Shown in pieces: positions 47,993-56,611 of a DNA stretch of 64,000 bases. Each line of letters begins with the position of its first letter. Position 1 is the stretch's first letter. A program made the position numbers and the translations under genes. Origin of the DNA: Methyloversatilis sp. (GTDB lineage: Bacteria > Pseudomonadota > Gammaproteobacteria > Burkholderiales > Rhodocyclaceae); contig JAGNYW010000003.1 in NCBI GenBank assembly GCA_017984755.1, positions 62,001-126,000 of the forward strand, in the 5' to 3' direction. The notes under the pieces are model-generated. The model was not told where the DNA came from and did not search any database. It saw only the letters and a list, made by a program, of their open reading frames with translations.

Positions 47993-50230
47993 CTACTTGG
48001 TCTCGAATGTGCGCACGCCGTCCCAGCCCTTGCCGGGCGGATGCAGACGGTAGTGTGCGATCTGTTCCGCGTACAGCCGATACAGACCGCAACCCGGATT
48101 CATGCGCTGAAGATTGAACAGCGTCAATTCAGCCTGATCCCACTCCTGCGCCCGGAATTGACGCAGCGCGAGGTTCCATAATTTCAGTTCTTCGACCCGG
48201 CTTCGATCGAATTCACTCTCGAACGCGAGCGGTTCGTAGATCGATACCGGCTCGTCCTTGCCCTTGACCCGTACCCGATCGACCTCGCGGAACACAACGT
48301 CCTTCACCGCGCGTCGCGTCGCTTCGCCGACCAGTATTCCCGCCTCGTACTGCTTGGTGAGCGATTCAAGCCGGGACGCCAGATTCACCGCATCGCCCAT
48401 CACAGTATAGGCTTTGCGTACCGGCGACCCCATGTCGCCTACCGTCACCGGCCCCGTGTTCAGACCGATGCCTATCTTCAGTTCAGGCCATCCGCGAGCC
48501 ACCAGTGACCGGTTCAGATCTGCCAGTGCCACATGCATCTTCAGCGCGGCTGCGACAGCATGCCGGGCATGTTCCAGGTCAGCTACGGGCGCACCCCAGA
48601 AAGCCATGATGGCGTCGCCGATGTACTTGTCGAGCGTGCCACGCTGATCCTGAATGACGGACGTCATTTCACCCAGGTATTCGTTCATGAGCTGCGTCAA
48701 TTGTTTCGGTTCGAGCCCCTCGGAAATGCTGGTGAAGCCCCTGATGTCGGAAAACAGCACGGTCAGTTCGGCATTGCGCCCTTCCATGCTGTAGTGCTCG
48801 GGGTTGCGGCTCATTTCCTCAACCAGTTCGGGCGGAACGTATTGCCCAAACATGCGTGCGAATTGCCGTTTGGAACGTGATTCGAAGAAATAGCCGTAGG
48901 CCATGTTCAGCGCGTAAAGGCCGACGATGAGCAGCAACGCAGCGGCGACCGGTAGAACGAAGTCCGCCAGCTGCCAGAACAGGAAATTCATGCCCGCCAC
49001 GCCGAACAGCATGCCGCCCGCCAGCAAAGTGGCGTTCTGCGGCGACAACCTCGGTAGCGCCCAGATCAGCACGATGCCTACCAGGAGCAGCAGTACGACG
49101 TCGAAGCCGGTGACGTACTGCGGGCGGTGCTTGATGCGCCCGTCGAGCATGCCTGCGATCAGGTTTGCGTGGATCTCCACCCCGGGATAGGTACTGCCGA
49201 CCGGCGTCGCCCGCAGATCGAGCAGACCGGGTGCCGTGGTGCCGAGCAGCGCGATGCGCCCCTTGAGTGCATCGACCGGCGTCCTGCCGGACAGCACATC
49301 TGCAAGCGAGTGATAGGCGAAGCTGCCTTGCGGCCCGCGATAAGGGATCAGGGCCGACACGTTTTCGTCCACCGGAACGCGCAACGTACCTTGACTGGCC
49401 TTCAGTTCCAGCCACTCAAGCCCGGCGTAGTCCCGGCTGGATGCTGAAAAAAAACCGCCCTCCGCGTAGCCCGGCACCAGTCCGGGATTCCCCAGCAGGG
49501 TGCGCACGATGGCGAGTGACAGCGATTCGTAATAGGCGCCCTTGTACTCGACCAGCATCGGAACGCGACGGTTCAGACCATCGAAGTCGGGCAGCGGGTT
49601 GAAATGTCCGGCGCCGAGCGCTGCATCCTGGAAGCGCTGCAGATTTGCACCGAAGCTGCTGAACGAAGCGAAAGCAATGTTTCGTCCGCGAAAGGTGCCG
49701 GCTGGAAGCACCGGAGCCGGTAATGCCCCGCTGTTCAGACTGTCGGTGCGATCACCGAAGTAATAGCCGAGCAATATCGGGCGCTCCTTGAGCGAAGCGG
49801 CGAAGCGCGCGTCGTAATCGAGTTCGGGCCGCAACCGGTCCAACGACTCACGGAATCCGGCGTTGTCGACCAGAGGTCCCTGCGCCAGTCTCTCCAGCGT
49901 GGGCAGGCCGGAACTGGTGTCCGGCTCGGCGAACACCACGTCGACACCCAGCAGCACAACGCCGTAGCGTTGGAACAATGTGTCCATGAGCGCGGCGAGT
50001 CGCTCCCGGCTCCAGGGCCAGCGGCCGATCTCGGCCAGCGAGCGCTCGTCGATGTCGAGAATGACGACGCGGCTGTCTACACCGCCCGGCATCGTCAGCG
50101 ACAGCTTCGTGTCGTAGGCGATCTGGTCCAGATTGCCCAGAACCGGTATCTGATAGAAGCGCGCAGCATGCCCGAGCAGCAGGAGCAAAAGAAACAGGCC
50201 AATGCCGTAACGCAGCGTGTGCTGATTCAT
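47993..50230 (-). CDS. CHASE2-domain class III adenylate cyclase
   Basis: A 745-residue membrane receptor cyclase. An N-terminal membrane anchor (YGIGLFLLLLLLGHAARFY) precedes a large periplasmic CHASE2 sensor (about residues 25-330), three membrane segments and a C-terminal cyclase domain. Metal-binding aspartates are in LFSDIRGFTSI and YIGDAIMAFWG, the base-selecting lysine is in TLDKYIGD, and the transition-state Asn and Arg are in YTVMGDAVNLASRLE. The Lys/Thr pair at the base-binding positions fits adenylate rather than guanylate cyclase. MNQHTLRYGIG is chosen as the start. Confidence 0.93.
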   Translation of the reverse strand: MNQHTLRYGIGLFLLLLLLGHAARFYQIPVLGNLDQIAYDTKLSLTMPGGVDSRVVILDIDERSLAEIGRWPWSRERLAALMDTLFQRYGVVLLGVDVVFAEPDTSSGLPTLERLAQGPLVDNAGFRESLDRLRPELDYDARFAASLKERPILLGYYFGDRTDSLNSGALPAPVLPAGTFRGRNIAFASFSSFGANLQRFQDAALGAGHFNPLPDFDGLNRRVPMLVEYKGAYYESLSLAIVRTLLGNPGLVPGYAEGGFFSASSRDYAGLEWLELKASQGTLRVPVDENVSALIPYRGPQGSFAYHSLADVLSGRTPVDALKGRIALLGTTAPGLLDLRATPVGSTYPGVEIHANLIAGMLDGRIKHRPQYVTGFDVVLLLLVGIVLIWALPRLSPQNATLLAGGMLFGVAGMNFLFWQLADFVLPVAAALLLIVGLYALNMAYGYFFESRSKRQFARMFGQYVPPELVEEMSRNPEHYSMEGRNAELTVLFSDIRGFTSISEGLEPKQLTQLMNEYLGEMTSVIQDQRGTLDKYIGDAIMAFWGAPVADLEHARHAVAAALKMHVALADLNRSLVARGWPELKIGIGLNTGPVTVGDMGSPVRKAYTVMGDAVNLASRLESLTKQYEAGILVGEATRRAVKDVVFREVDRVRVKGKDEPVSIYEPLAFESEFDRSRVEELKLWNLALRQFRAQEWDQAELTLFNLQRMNPGCGLYRLYAEQIAHYRLHPPGKGWDGVRTFETK

Positions 50231-50339
50231 CGGCACGCACCGGCGCAGGAGGGACAAACCGCACCGGGCACCAGGCTCGCTTCACGGCGGGTGTAAGGCA
50301 GCGAAGGCAACATCATCGGCGCGTATCTGTGAGCGTCGT

Positions 50340-51134
50340 TCAGCGCTTGATGAAGAACTCCATCTTGACCCCGGCGATCTCGATCACGTCATGATCCTCC
50401 AGTGGGTGAGCCTGTGCGTCGAGCTGACGACCATTGACGATGGGCATGTTCGTGCCTTCGACATGGGTGATGAAGTAGCCCTGCGGACGCCGTGTGATGA
50501 CGGCAACCTGCAGACCGGGCTTGCCCAGAGTCGTCAGGGTCTTGGTCAGCTCCAGTTCCCGGCCCGCGTTGGCACCATTCAGTATCTGTATGGCACCGAG
50601 GTAACTGGCACTCGCCGCCACCGGCGGCGCAGCGGCGGGAGCGAGGGGCGGCGGCGGCGGGAAGCCGGCGTTGCCGACCGAAGAACCGGCAGGAAGCGAC
50701 TGTCCCGGCCGGAAGCCGGCCTGTGTGTCGGTACCGGCACGCACCACGGGCGCGGGCGCGGCGCTGGTTTCCGCCGGCGGCTTGCGCATCATGTCCGGAC
50801 GCAGGACCATCGTCTTCTCGAAATCCGGCTGCGGCGCAGTGGCCGGTACTTCATTGATGTACTTCAGGCGGTACTTGCCGAGTTCAACAACATCGTTGTT
50901 CTGCAGGAAGTGTTTCTTGATCGGCTGCCCGTTCACATAGGTGCCGTTGGTGCTGTTCATGTCCTCGAGAAACGAGTCATTCAAGATGGTGACGATGACG
51001 GCATGCTCACCACTGATGGCGAGGTTGTCGATCTGAATGTCGTTGTGCGGCTTGCGGCCGATGGTGGTGCGCTCCTTGAGGAGCGGCAGTTCCTTGAGGA
51101 CCAGACCATCCATGCTGAGTATGAGTTTTGCCAT
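50340..51134 (-). CDS. Protein with two FHA domains
   Basis: A 264-residue protein. The N-terminal FHA domain has TTIGRKPHNDIQIDNLAISG, EHAVI and MNSTNGTYVNGQPI, the residues that read phosphothreonine. A Pro/Ala-rich linker (about 100-165) leads to a second FHA-like domain (LTTLGKPGLQVAVITRRPQG, PIVNGRQL) that lacks the Ser-x-x-His core and may not bind phosphate. It follows the PP2C gene by 12 bases, as expected for a reader of the adjacent Ser/Thr kinase. Confidence 0.92.
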   Translation of the reverse strand: MAKLILSMDGLVLKELPLLKERTTIGRKPHNDIQIDNLAISGEHAVIVTILNDSFLEDMNSTNGTYVNGQPIKKHFLQNNDVVELGKYRLKYINEVPATAPQPDFEKTMVLRPDMMRKPPAETSAAPAPVVRAGTDTQAGFRPGQSLPAGSSVGNAGFPPPPPLAPAAAPPVAASASYLGAIQILNGANAGRELELTKTLTTLGKPGLQVAVITRRPQGYFITHVEGTNMPIVNGRQLDAQAHPLEDHDVIEIAGVKMEFFIKR

Positions 51135-51146
51135 TTTCCAGTCCCT

Positions 51147-51950
51147 TCACTTCAACCAAGCAAGCAGGCGCGCCATCCAGCCACGTTCGGTGGCCGGAAA
51201 GGCTTGCAGCACCCTGACCAGTATCACCGACACATTGTCGCGACCACCGTTGTCGTTCGCCATCTGGACCAGCTGTTCAGCCGCCAGATCCAGGTTGGCC
51301 GAGAGCGCCTGGAGCGTGAGCGCGATGTCTTCGTTCTCGACCATGTCGTTCAAGCCATCCGAACAGAACAGGTAAAGATCGCCGGGGACCACGTCGTAGG
51401 TATGAATCTCCGGTTCGACCACCGGATCGACACCGAGCGCACGGGTCACCAGATTCTTGTTCTGAGAGCGACGGGCGTCTTCCTCTGTAATCATGCCGCT
51501 GTCGATTTGCTCCTGCAACAACGAATGATCACGGGTCACGCATTCGAACACGCCCGCGCGCTGGCGGTACATGCGCGAGTCTCCGATATGCGCAACCGAT
51601 ATGTGGTTGTCGCGAAACACAGCCATGACCAGCGTCGTACCCATGCCTGCATATTGAGGCTGGCTTTCCGCTGCCTGGTAAATCGCATTGTTCGCCTGCC
51701 CGATCACCGCCTCGAGCAGCTCCGATACGCACCGCTTCGCCTGACGCAGCCCCTGCGAGAGTTCGGCGCCGATCACGGCGGTGGCCATGCCGCTGGCAAC
51801 TTCGCCGGCGTTGTAGCCGCCCATGCCGTCAGCCAGTATCGCGAGGCCGACCTCAGCCTGGGTGAACACCGCATCTTCGTTGTGCGTTCGGACCATGCCC
51901 GCATTGCTGCGGCTGACCATCTGAAGTGCCTGGCTGAGATCCTGAGTCAT
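51147..51950 (-). CDS. PP2C-family Ser/Thr protein phosphatase
   Basis: A 267-residue PPM phosphatase. The metal-binding aspartates are in VRTHNEDAVF, ILADGMGGYNAGEVASGMA, FCSDGLNDMVENEDI and GGRDNVSVILV. It probably reverses phosphorylation by the CHASE2 kinase encoded one base upstream. MTQDLSQALQMVSRSNAG is chosen as the start because the longer frame lies entirely within the kinase gene. Confidence 0.94.
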   Translation of the reverse strand: MTQDLSQALQMVSRSNAGMVRTHNEDAVFTQAEVGLAILADGMGGYNAGEVASGMATAVIGAELSQGLRQAKRCVSELLEAVIGQANNAIYQAAESQPQYAGMGTTLVMAVFRDNHISVAHIGDSRMYRQRAGVFECVTRDHSLLQEQIDSGMITEEDARRSQNKNLVTRALGVDPVVEPEIHTYDVVPGDLYLFCSDGLNDMVENEDIALTLQALSANLDLAAEQLVQMANDNGGRDNVSVILVRVLQAFPATERGWMARLLAWLK

Positions 51951-51951
51951 G

Positions 51952-54576
51952 TCAGATGTCGAAATCGACGTGTGTGATGGATTGTGTGAGGTTTCCAGCG
52001 CAGGTACGCAGGTCGGCTGCCATGTCGTTGCCGGACTGGTAGCGGACTTCGACATCCTTGGCCAGAGCGCGGTCGATGATCGCCGACAGGCAGTCCGGGA
52101 CGTCAGGGCGAATGTCACGGATGTCCGGATGTGCTTCGTTGGCAATGCGGTACATCAGCTGCGCCATGGAATCGCCCTGGAACGGCAGTTTGCCGCACAC
52201 CAGCTGGAACAGCATCACACCCAGCGAGAACAGATCCGACCGACCGTCGATCTTCTTGCCGGCGAGCTGTTCGGGCGACATGTAGGAGGGGGTCCCGAGC
52301 ACCATGCCGGTCTTGGTACGCGATGAATCGGTGATGCGGGCGATGCCGAAATCCGTCACCTTCACCTGATCGGATTCCGGTTCGTACATGATGTTGGCCG
52401 GTTTCACGTCGCGGTGCACCACATTGTTGCCATGCGCATAGGCGAGCGCCTCGGCGACGCGCGCAACCAGATCCATCACCTTCGGCAGGGGCAGCAGCTG
52501 CCCCTGTTTGGTCTGGGGCACGAGATCCCGGCCCTTGAGAAACTCCATCGCGATGTACGCGAGATCATGTTCTTCACCGGCGTCGAAGATGGTGACGATG
52601 TGCGGGTGATTCAGCCGCCCGGCTGTTTCGGCCTCGCGGAAGAAACGTTCCTTCACGTCCGCCAGTTCATCCTCGTCGAACTCCTGAGACAGAGCCATGG
52701 TCTTGATCGCGACTACGCGATTGATCTTTGGATCGCGACCCAGATAGACGACACCCATGGCGCCCTTGCCCAGTTCCTTTTCGACCTGGTAACGACCGAG
52801 CATCGGTTTTTCCATCGTGCCGTCCTCGAGGATGCCGGCGTTGCTTCGCCCGCCGGCACCGCCGAGCATGACCGTTTCCGACATCGCCTTGGCACGCTGC
52901 ACGCGCGTCTCCAGGTCCTTGAACTTGGGATTGAAGTCAGCCATGTGGCGGAACACGCTTTCCGCCTTGTTGAACTGGCGCTTGCGCTCGAAATCGAGTG
53001 CGAGGTTGTAGAGATTCTCCATGACCGCGTCCGACAACGGCACCTGACGGAACTTGTCCCAGGCCATGTCGAGTTGACCCTGTCCCTGGAAAGCCAGCGC
53101 GAGCATGCGGTTCGATTCTGCAGACTGCTCGTCGGACCTGTCCTTGCCGCGTTCGGTGACCAGAAATCGCTTCGTCGTCAGCAGCAGGTGGCCCACCAGC
53201 AGGAGCGTCGCCGGAAGCATCAGTTGCAGCCAGATGAGCTGACCAGTCATGAGCATGAAATGAGTGACGAGGAGTGCGACAAAGATCGCCGTCGTCACGC
53301 CGGCTCCCAGACCCGCCTTCAGACGGGGCAGCAGCACGATGAGATAGAGCGCAATCAGGAGGAAGGCACCGAACTCCGCTGCAACGGACCACGAAGGTGT
53401 CACAAAGAAGTGTTCCTGCAGGATGCTGGAAAGCCCGTGTGCCATCACTTCGACCGAAGACATGGCCGGCGATACAGGCGTGGCGTAGAAGTTGCCGATG
53501 CCTGGCGCCGTCTGGCCTATCAGTACGATCTTGTCCCGATACTTGTCGAGCGGAATCTTGCCGTTCATCACATCGAAGAAGGAATCGACAGGGAATGCGG
53601 GTTTGCCCGCTTCGCCGCGGTAGTAAAAGCTGTACATGCCTAGACCGGGGTCAGTCGCGACCTTCAGACGTGCGAGCGAGACGGATTCGCCGAGCGTCAC
53701 GTTGATGTCGGCCACACCCAGATTCAGGCTCCTTGCCGCGATCAGGAGCGGCAGCGACGGATACAACTGATCGAAGTGGGTCATCACCAGCGGATGCAGG
53801 CGCAGCCCGCCGTCCCGATCGATGGAGGGGTTCAGGTGGCCGACAGCGCTTGCGACCTTGCCGAGTTGTTCGATGACACCGGCCGATACATCCAGCGTCA
53901 GCGGCGGCAGCGGGTCTGTACCGGTAACATTGGTCAGCGCAGTCTGACGCACGAAATCAGGCAGAGGACGATCCGGCCTGCCTTGCGGCTCGCCATCGAG
54001 AAAGAGCATGGGCAGCGCCACATTGCCCGCCTTCCCGATGCTTTCGGCCAGCTGACGATCGGTGTTCAGGGCAGCTTCCGCTTCGCGCAGCGTTGCACCG
54101 AATGCATCGAGCGGATTCACGGCCGGCGGCGGCGGCTCGCTCGCCGTGGCGGCCCCTCCCCCCTCAGGCTGAGCAAGCGAGGTCGCCTGCTGATCACGCA
54201 ACTGTTGATCTCGGGCCTGCTGCTCGAGCGCCAGCAGCCTGTTTATGTAGACCAATCCCGGATCGAGCTGCGGCTCGGCGAAGAAGATGGTAGTACCAAC
54301 CACCTTGGCCTGCGCCTGGGCCAGCTTGTCGACCATGCGCGCATGCACATCGCGCGGCCAGGGCCAGCGCCCGATGTTGTCGATGCTCTGCTGATCGATC
54401 GCGATGATCGCAATGCGCGGGCTCGGCGTTCGTTCCGTCGCACCGACGCCGATGTCGTAGGCCTTGCGCTCCAGGCTCTGGACGATATCGGTCTGGGCGG
54501 AAAAGAGAAACAGCAGGCTGATGATGACGCCCAGGAACCAGTCCGTCTTCCACACAGCGGCTTTGGCCACGCTCAC
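51952..54576 (-). CDS. CHASE2-domain eukaryotic-like Ser/Thr protein kinase
   Basis: An 874-residue receptor kinase. A first membrane segment (FLGVIISLLFLFSAQTDIV) leads to a periplasmic CHASE2 domain interrupted by a Gln- and Pro-rich insertion (about residues 115-150; EQQARDQQLRDQQA, SEPPPPAVNPLD). Three membrane segments follow (about 410-480), then TPR-like helices (about 500-585) and a C-terminal kinase domain: GKGAMGVVYLG (P-loop), VAIKTM (lysine), HRDVKPANIM (catalytic), VTDFGIAR (DFG) and GTPSYMSPEQL. Unusually the sensor is N-terminal and the kinase C-terminal, opposite to PknB. The start is GTG 54576, or GTG 54570. Confidence 0.93.
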   Translation of the reverse strand: MSVAKAAVWKTDWFLGVIISLLFLFSAQTDIVQSLERKAYDIGVGATERTPSPRIAIIAIDQQSIDNIGRWPWPRDVHARMVDKLAQAQAKVVGTTIFFAEPQLDPGLVYINRLLALEQQARDQQLRDQQATSLAQPEGGGAATASEPPPPAVNPLDAFGATLREAEAALNTDRQLAESIGKAGNVALPMLFLDGEPQGRPDRPLPDFVRQTALTNVTGTDPLPPLTLDVSAGVIEQLGKVASAVGHLNPSIDRDGGLRLHPLVMTHFDQLYPSLPLLIAARSLNLGVADINVTLGESVSLARLKVATDPGLGMYSFYYRGEAGKPAFPVDSFFDVMNGKIPLDKYRDKIVLIGQTAPGIGNFYATPVSPAMSSVEVMAHGLSSILQEHFFVTPSWSVAAEFGAFLLIALYLIVLLPRLKAGLGAGVTTAIFVALLVTHFMLMTGQLIWLQLMLPATLLLVGHLLLTTKRFLVTERGKDRSDEQSAESNRMLALAFQGQGQLDMAWDKFRQVPLSDAVMENLYNLALDFERKRQFNKAESVFRHMADFNPKFKDLETRVQRAKAMSETVMLGGAGGRSNAGILEDGTMEKPMLGRYQVEKELGKGAMGVVYLGRDPKINRVVAIKTMALSQEFDEDELADVKERFFREAETAGRLNHPHIVTIFDAGEEHDLAYIAMEFLKGRDLVPQTKQGQLLPLPKVMDLVARVAEALAYAHGNNVVHRDVKPANIMYEPESDQVKVTDFGIARITDSSRTKTGMVLGTPSYMSPEQLAGKKIDGRSDLFSLGVMLFQLVCGKLPFQGDSMAQLMYRIANEAHPDIRDIRPDVPDCLSAIIDRALAKDVEVRYQSGNDMAADLRTCAGNLTQSITHVDFDI

Positions 54577-54782
54577 CCCCGGAATGATTCTGTCCGCTGG
54601 CCCCGTGCCGGTGACCAGCCGTTGTTGATTGCGCTGACGAAGCTTTCGCGCCTGAAAGTTACGCGAAAAAACAGCGACCTGTCACATATTCTTGCAGTTC
54701 GGCCTCAAGCCCGTCAAACGTCACTGTGCCAATCGCGGCGGAATATCACAATCCAGACACATCAACAAACGGCAAAGAAGAT

Positions 54783-55736
54783 TCAGTAGGGCAGCTCGCG
54801 GCCTAGCGATGCCGCCCGCGCCTTGTCGAGAACGCGGGCAGCCAGCGACAGATCCTGGATGGCCATGCCCTGTGATTCGAAGAGCGTGATGTCGGTATCC
54901 GCACAGCGCCCGGGTCGCATGCCGGCCAGTACTTCGCCCAATTCCGCCATCGCGTACTCGGTCAGCCGACCCTTTTCCAGCGCCGGAAGAAGATCACCGG
55001 ATTCGCGCAAGGCCGTCGCACGCGAGTCGACGACAACCCGTGTCGCGCGCCGCACCGCCGTTTCGTCTACTTCACGGCGTATCAACGCATTGGAACCGGC
55101 CGCCGTCACATGGCAGCCGGGCTGCAGCCAGCGGCCGTCGAATACGGGATCAACCGCCGTCGTGATGGTCACGACGATGTCGGCAGCCTTCACCATCTCT
55201 TCAGCACTCTCTGCCGGACGCACCCGGCGCCCCAGACGCGCCGACTGTTCCGCACAGAACGCCTCGAGACGGTCGCGCTTTCGTGCAAAGACCTGTACTT
55301 CATCGAGTTCGCGTACCGCGCACAGCGCTTCGATCTGGCTACCGGCCTGCCACCCCGCACCGAAGACGCCGGCCACGCGCGCCCCCGGACTGGACAGCAG
55401 GCGCGCGGCAAGGCCGCCCGTGGCACCCGTGCGCATCATGCCGAGAAAATCCGCTTCCAGCACCGCAACCGGGCGCCCTGTGGCCGCCTCGAAAAGGTGC
55501 ACCCAGAAACGCGCAGCCTCGCGACTCGTCGTGTAGCTCTTGTAGCCGATAAGACCCAGCGGCAGTACTGCACCGTGCAGAAGATGGAGCGCGGAGGACG
55601 GAGTACGGCTGCGCGCACGCGGCGTGTCGATGGCCTCGCCTGAAGCATGCCAGCGATGGGCATCCTCCACCGCCAGCAGGGCGTCCGGCATGGTCAGTAC
55701 CTGCCGGACCTCGCCTTCGGTGAGATAGAGCGCCAT
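54783..55736 (-). CDS. Ornithine cyclodeaminase / mu-crystallin family protein
   Basis: A 317-residue NAD(P)-dependent enzyme. MALYLTEGEVRQVLTM opens the dimer domain, YKSYTT and the substrate arginine-containing MMRTGATGGLAARLL follow, and the Rossmann motif is GVFGAGWQAGSQIEAL. The family includes ornithine cyclodeaminase, alanine dehydrogenase and ketimine reductases; the sequence does not decide among them. The next gene upstream on the strand (terC-like) ends six bases before it starts, so they are likely co-transcribed. Confidence 0.88.
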   Translation of the reverse strand: MALYLTEGEVRQVLTMPDALLAVEDAHRWHASGEAIDTPRARSRTPSSALHLLHGAVLPLGLIGYKSYTTSREAARFWVHLFEAATGRPVAVLEADFLGMMRTGATGGLAARLLSSPGARVAGVFGAGWQAGSQIEALCAVRELDEVQVFARKRDRLEAFCAEQSARLGRRVRPAESAEEMVKAADIVVTITTAVDPVFDGRWLQPGCHVTAAGSNALIRREVDETAVRRATRVVVDSRATALRESGDLLPALEKGRLTEYAMAELGEVLAGMRPGRCADTDITLFESQGMAIQDLSLAARVLDKARAASLGRELPY

Positions 55737-55742
55737 GACGAA

Positions 55743-56486
55743 TTACCGTATCGGGTAATCGACGGGCTTCTGGCGCGATGCCACGACCTTTCCGACCGCA
55801 AGCACCAGCAGCGCACATACCGCACCCGCCGCGTAACGCACAAGTGCCTCTACCTCCGGCCGGTCCGGTTTGCTCGCCTCGGCATCGAGCGGCAGGTAGG
55901 CGACGATGGCCGGATCCGTAACCGCCATCGTGCCGGCGATCCAACCCAGAAGCATCGCACCGAGCGTGACGATGAAGGGGTAGCGCGTCATCAGCCCGAG
56001 CACGATCTGGCTGCCCCAGACGATGATTGGAATCGACACGAGCAGGCCGAAGATGACCAGCGGCATCTGGTGATCGCCCCCGGCACCTTCCGCTGCACCG
56101 GCGATGGCGATCACGTTGTCCACGCTCATGACGAAGTCCGCCACGATCACTGTCTTGACGGCACTCCAGAGCTTGTCGCTCGACTGGATGTTTGCATGCT
56201 CGCCTTCATCTTCGGGCATCAGGAGCTTGATGCCGATCCACAGCAGCAACAGGGCACCGACCAGCTTCAGGTAAGGCACCTTGAGCAAAGTGAGGGCGAA
56301 CATGATGAGCACGACGCGCAGCACCACCGCACCGGCGGTACCCCACAGGATGCCCAGCCTGCGCTGCGCAGCCGGCAGTTTGCGGCAGGCCAGCGCGATC
56401 ACGACGGCGTTGTCGCCGCCGAGCAGGATGTCGATCATGATGATTTGACCGACGGCGAGCCAGAACTCGGGAGAACTCAGATCCAT
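55743..56486 (-). CDS. TerC-family membrane protein
   Basis: A 247-residue integral membrane protein of the TerC/YjbE group with about seven membrane segments. The two repeats carry the acidic motifs IMIDILLGGDNAVVIALA and VIVADFVMSVDNVIAIAGAA, whose aspartates are thought to bind metal. Relatives export manganese or protect against tellurite. I found no clear yybP-ykoY manganese riboswitch in the 65 bases upstream of the start before the sucD terminator. Confidence 0.92.
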   Translation of the reverse strand: MDLSSPEFWLAVGQIIMIDILLGGDNAVVIALACRKLPAAQRRLGILWGTAGAVVLRVVLIMFALTLLKVPYLKLVGALLLLWIGIKLLMPEDEGEHANIQSSDKLWSAVKTVIVADFVMSVDNVIAIAGAAEGAGGDHQMPLVIFGLLVSIPIIVWGSQIVLGLMTRYPFIVTLGAMLLGWIAGTMAVTDPAIVAYLPLDAEASKPDRPEVEALVRYAAGAVCALLVLAVGKVVASRQKPVDYPIR

Positions 56487-56551
56487 TTTTGGCGCGAGAA
56501 ATTTGCAGAAGCGCGGATTCTACCGGTGACGCCACACGAAGCACACAAATG

Positions 56552-56581
56552 AAAAGGCCACCGCACAGGCGGTGGCCTTTT
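56552..56581. terminator. Bidirectional rho-independent terminator downstream of sucD
   Basis: AAAAGGCCACCGC and GCGGTGGCCTTTT form a nine-pair GC-rich stem extended by A/T pairs, with a four-base loop and T-runs on either strand. It follows the sucD stop codon. Confidence 0.9.
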
Positions 56582-56611
56582 CAGGTGCGACGCCGCATCA
56601 GTGCAACGGAA

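Noticed and set aside
54577-54782. TTGACG-like -35 upstream of the CHASE2 kinase gene
   Set aside because: No acceptable -10 box lies at 16-18 bases, so I do not call a promoter, although one must exist in or beyond this spacer.
56487-56551. Possible manganese (yybP-ykoY) riboswitch before the terC-like gene
   Set aside because: Only about 65 bases separate the start codon from the sucD terminator, too little for the riboswitch, and its conserved loops are not seen.
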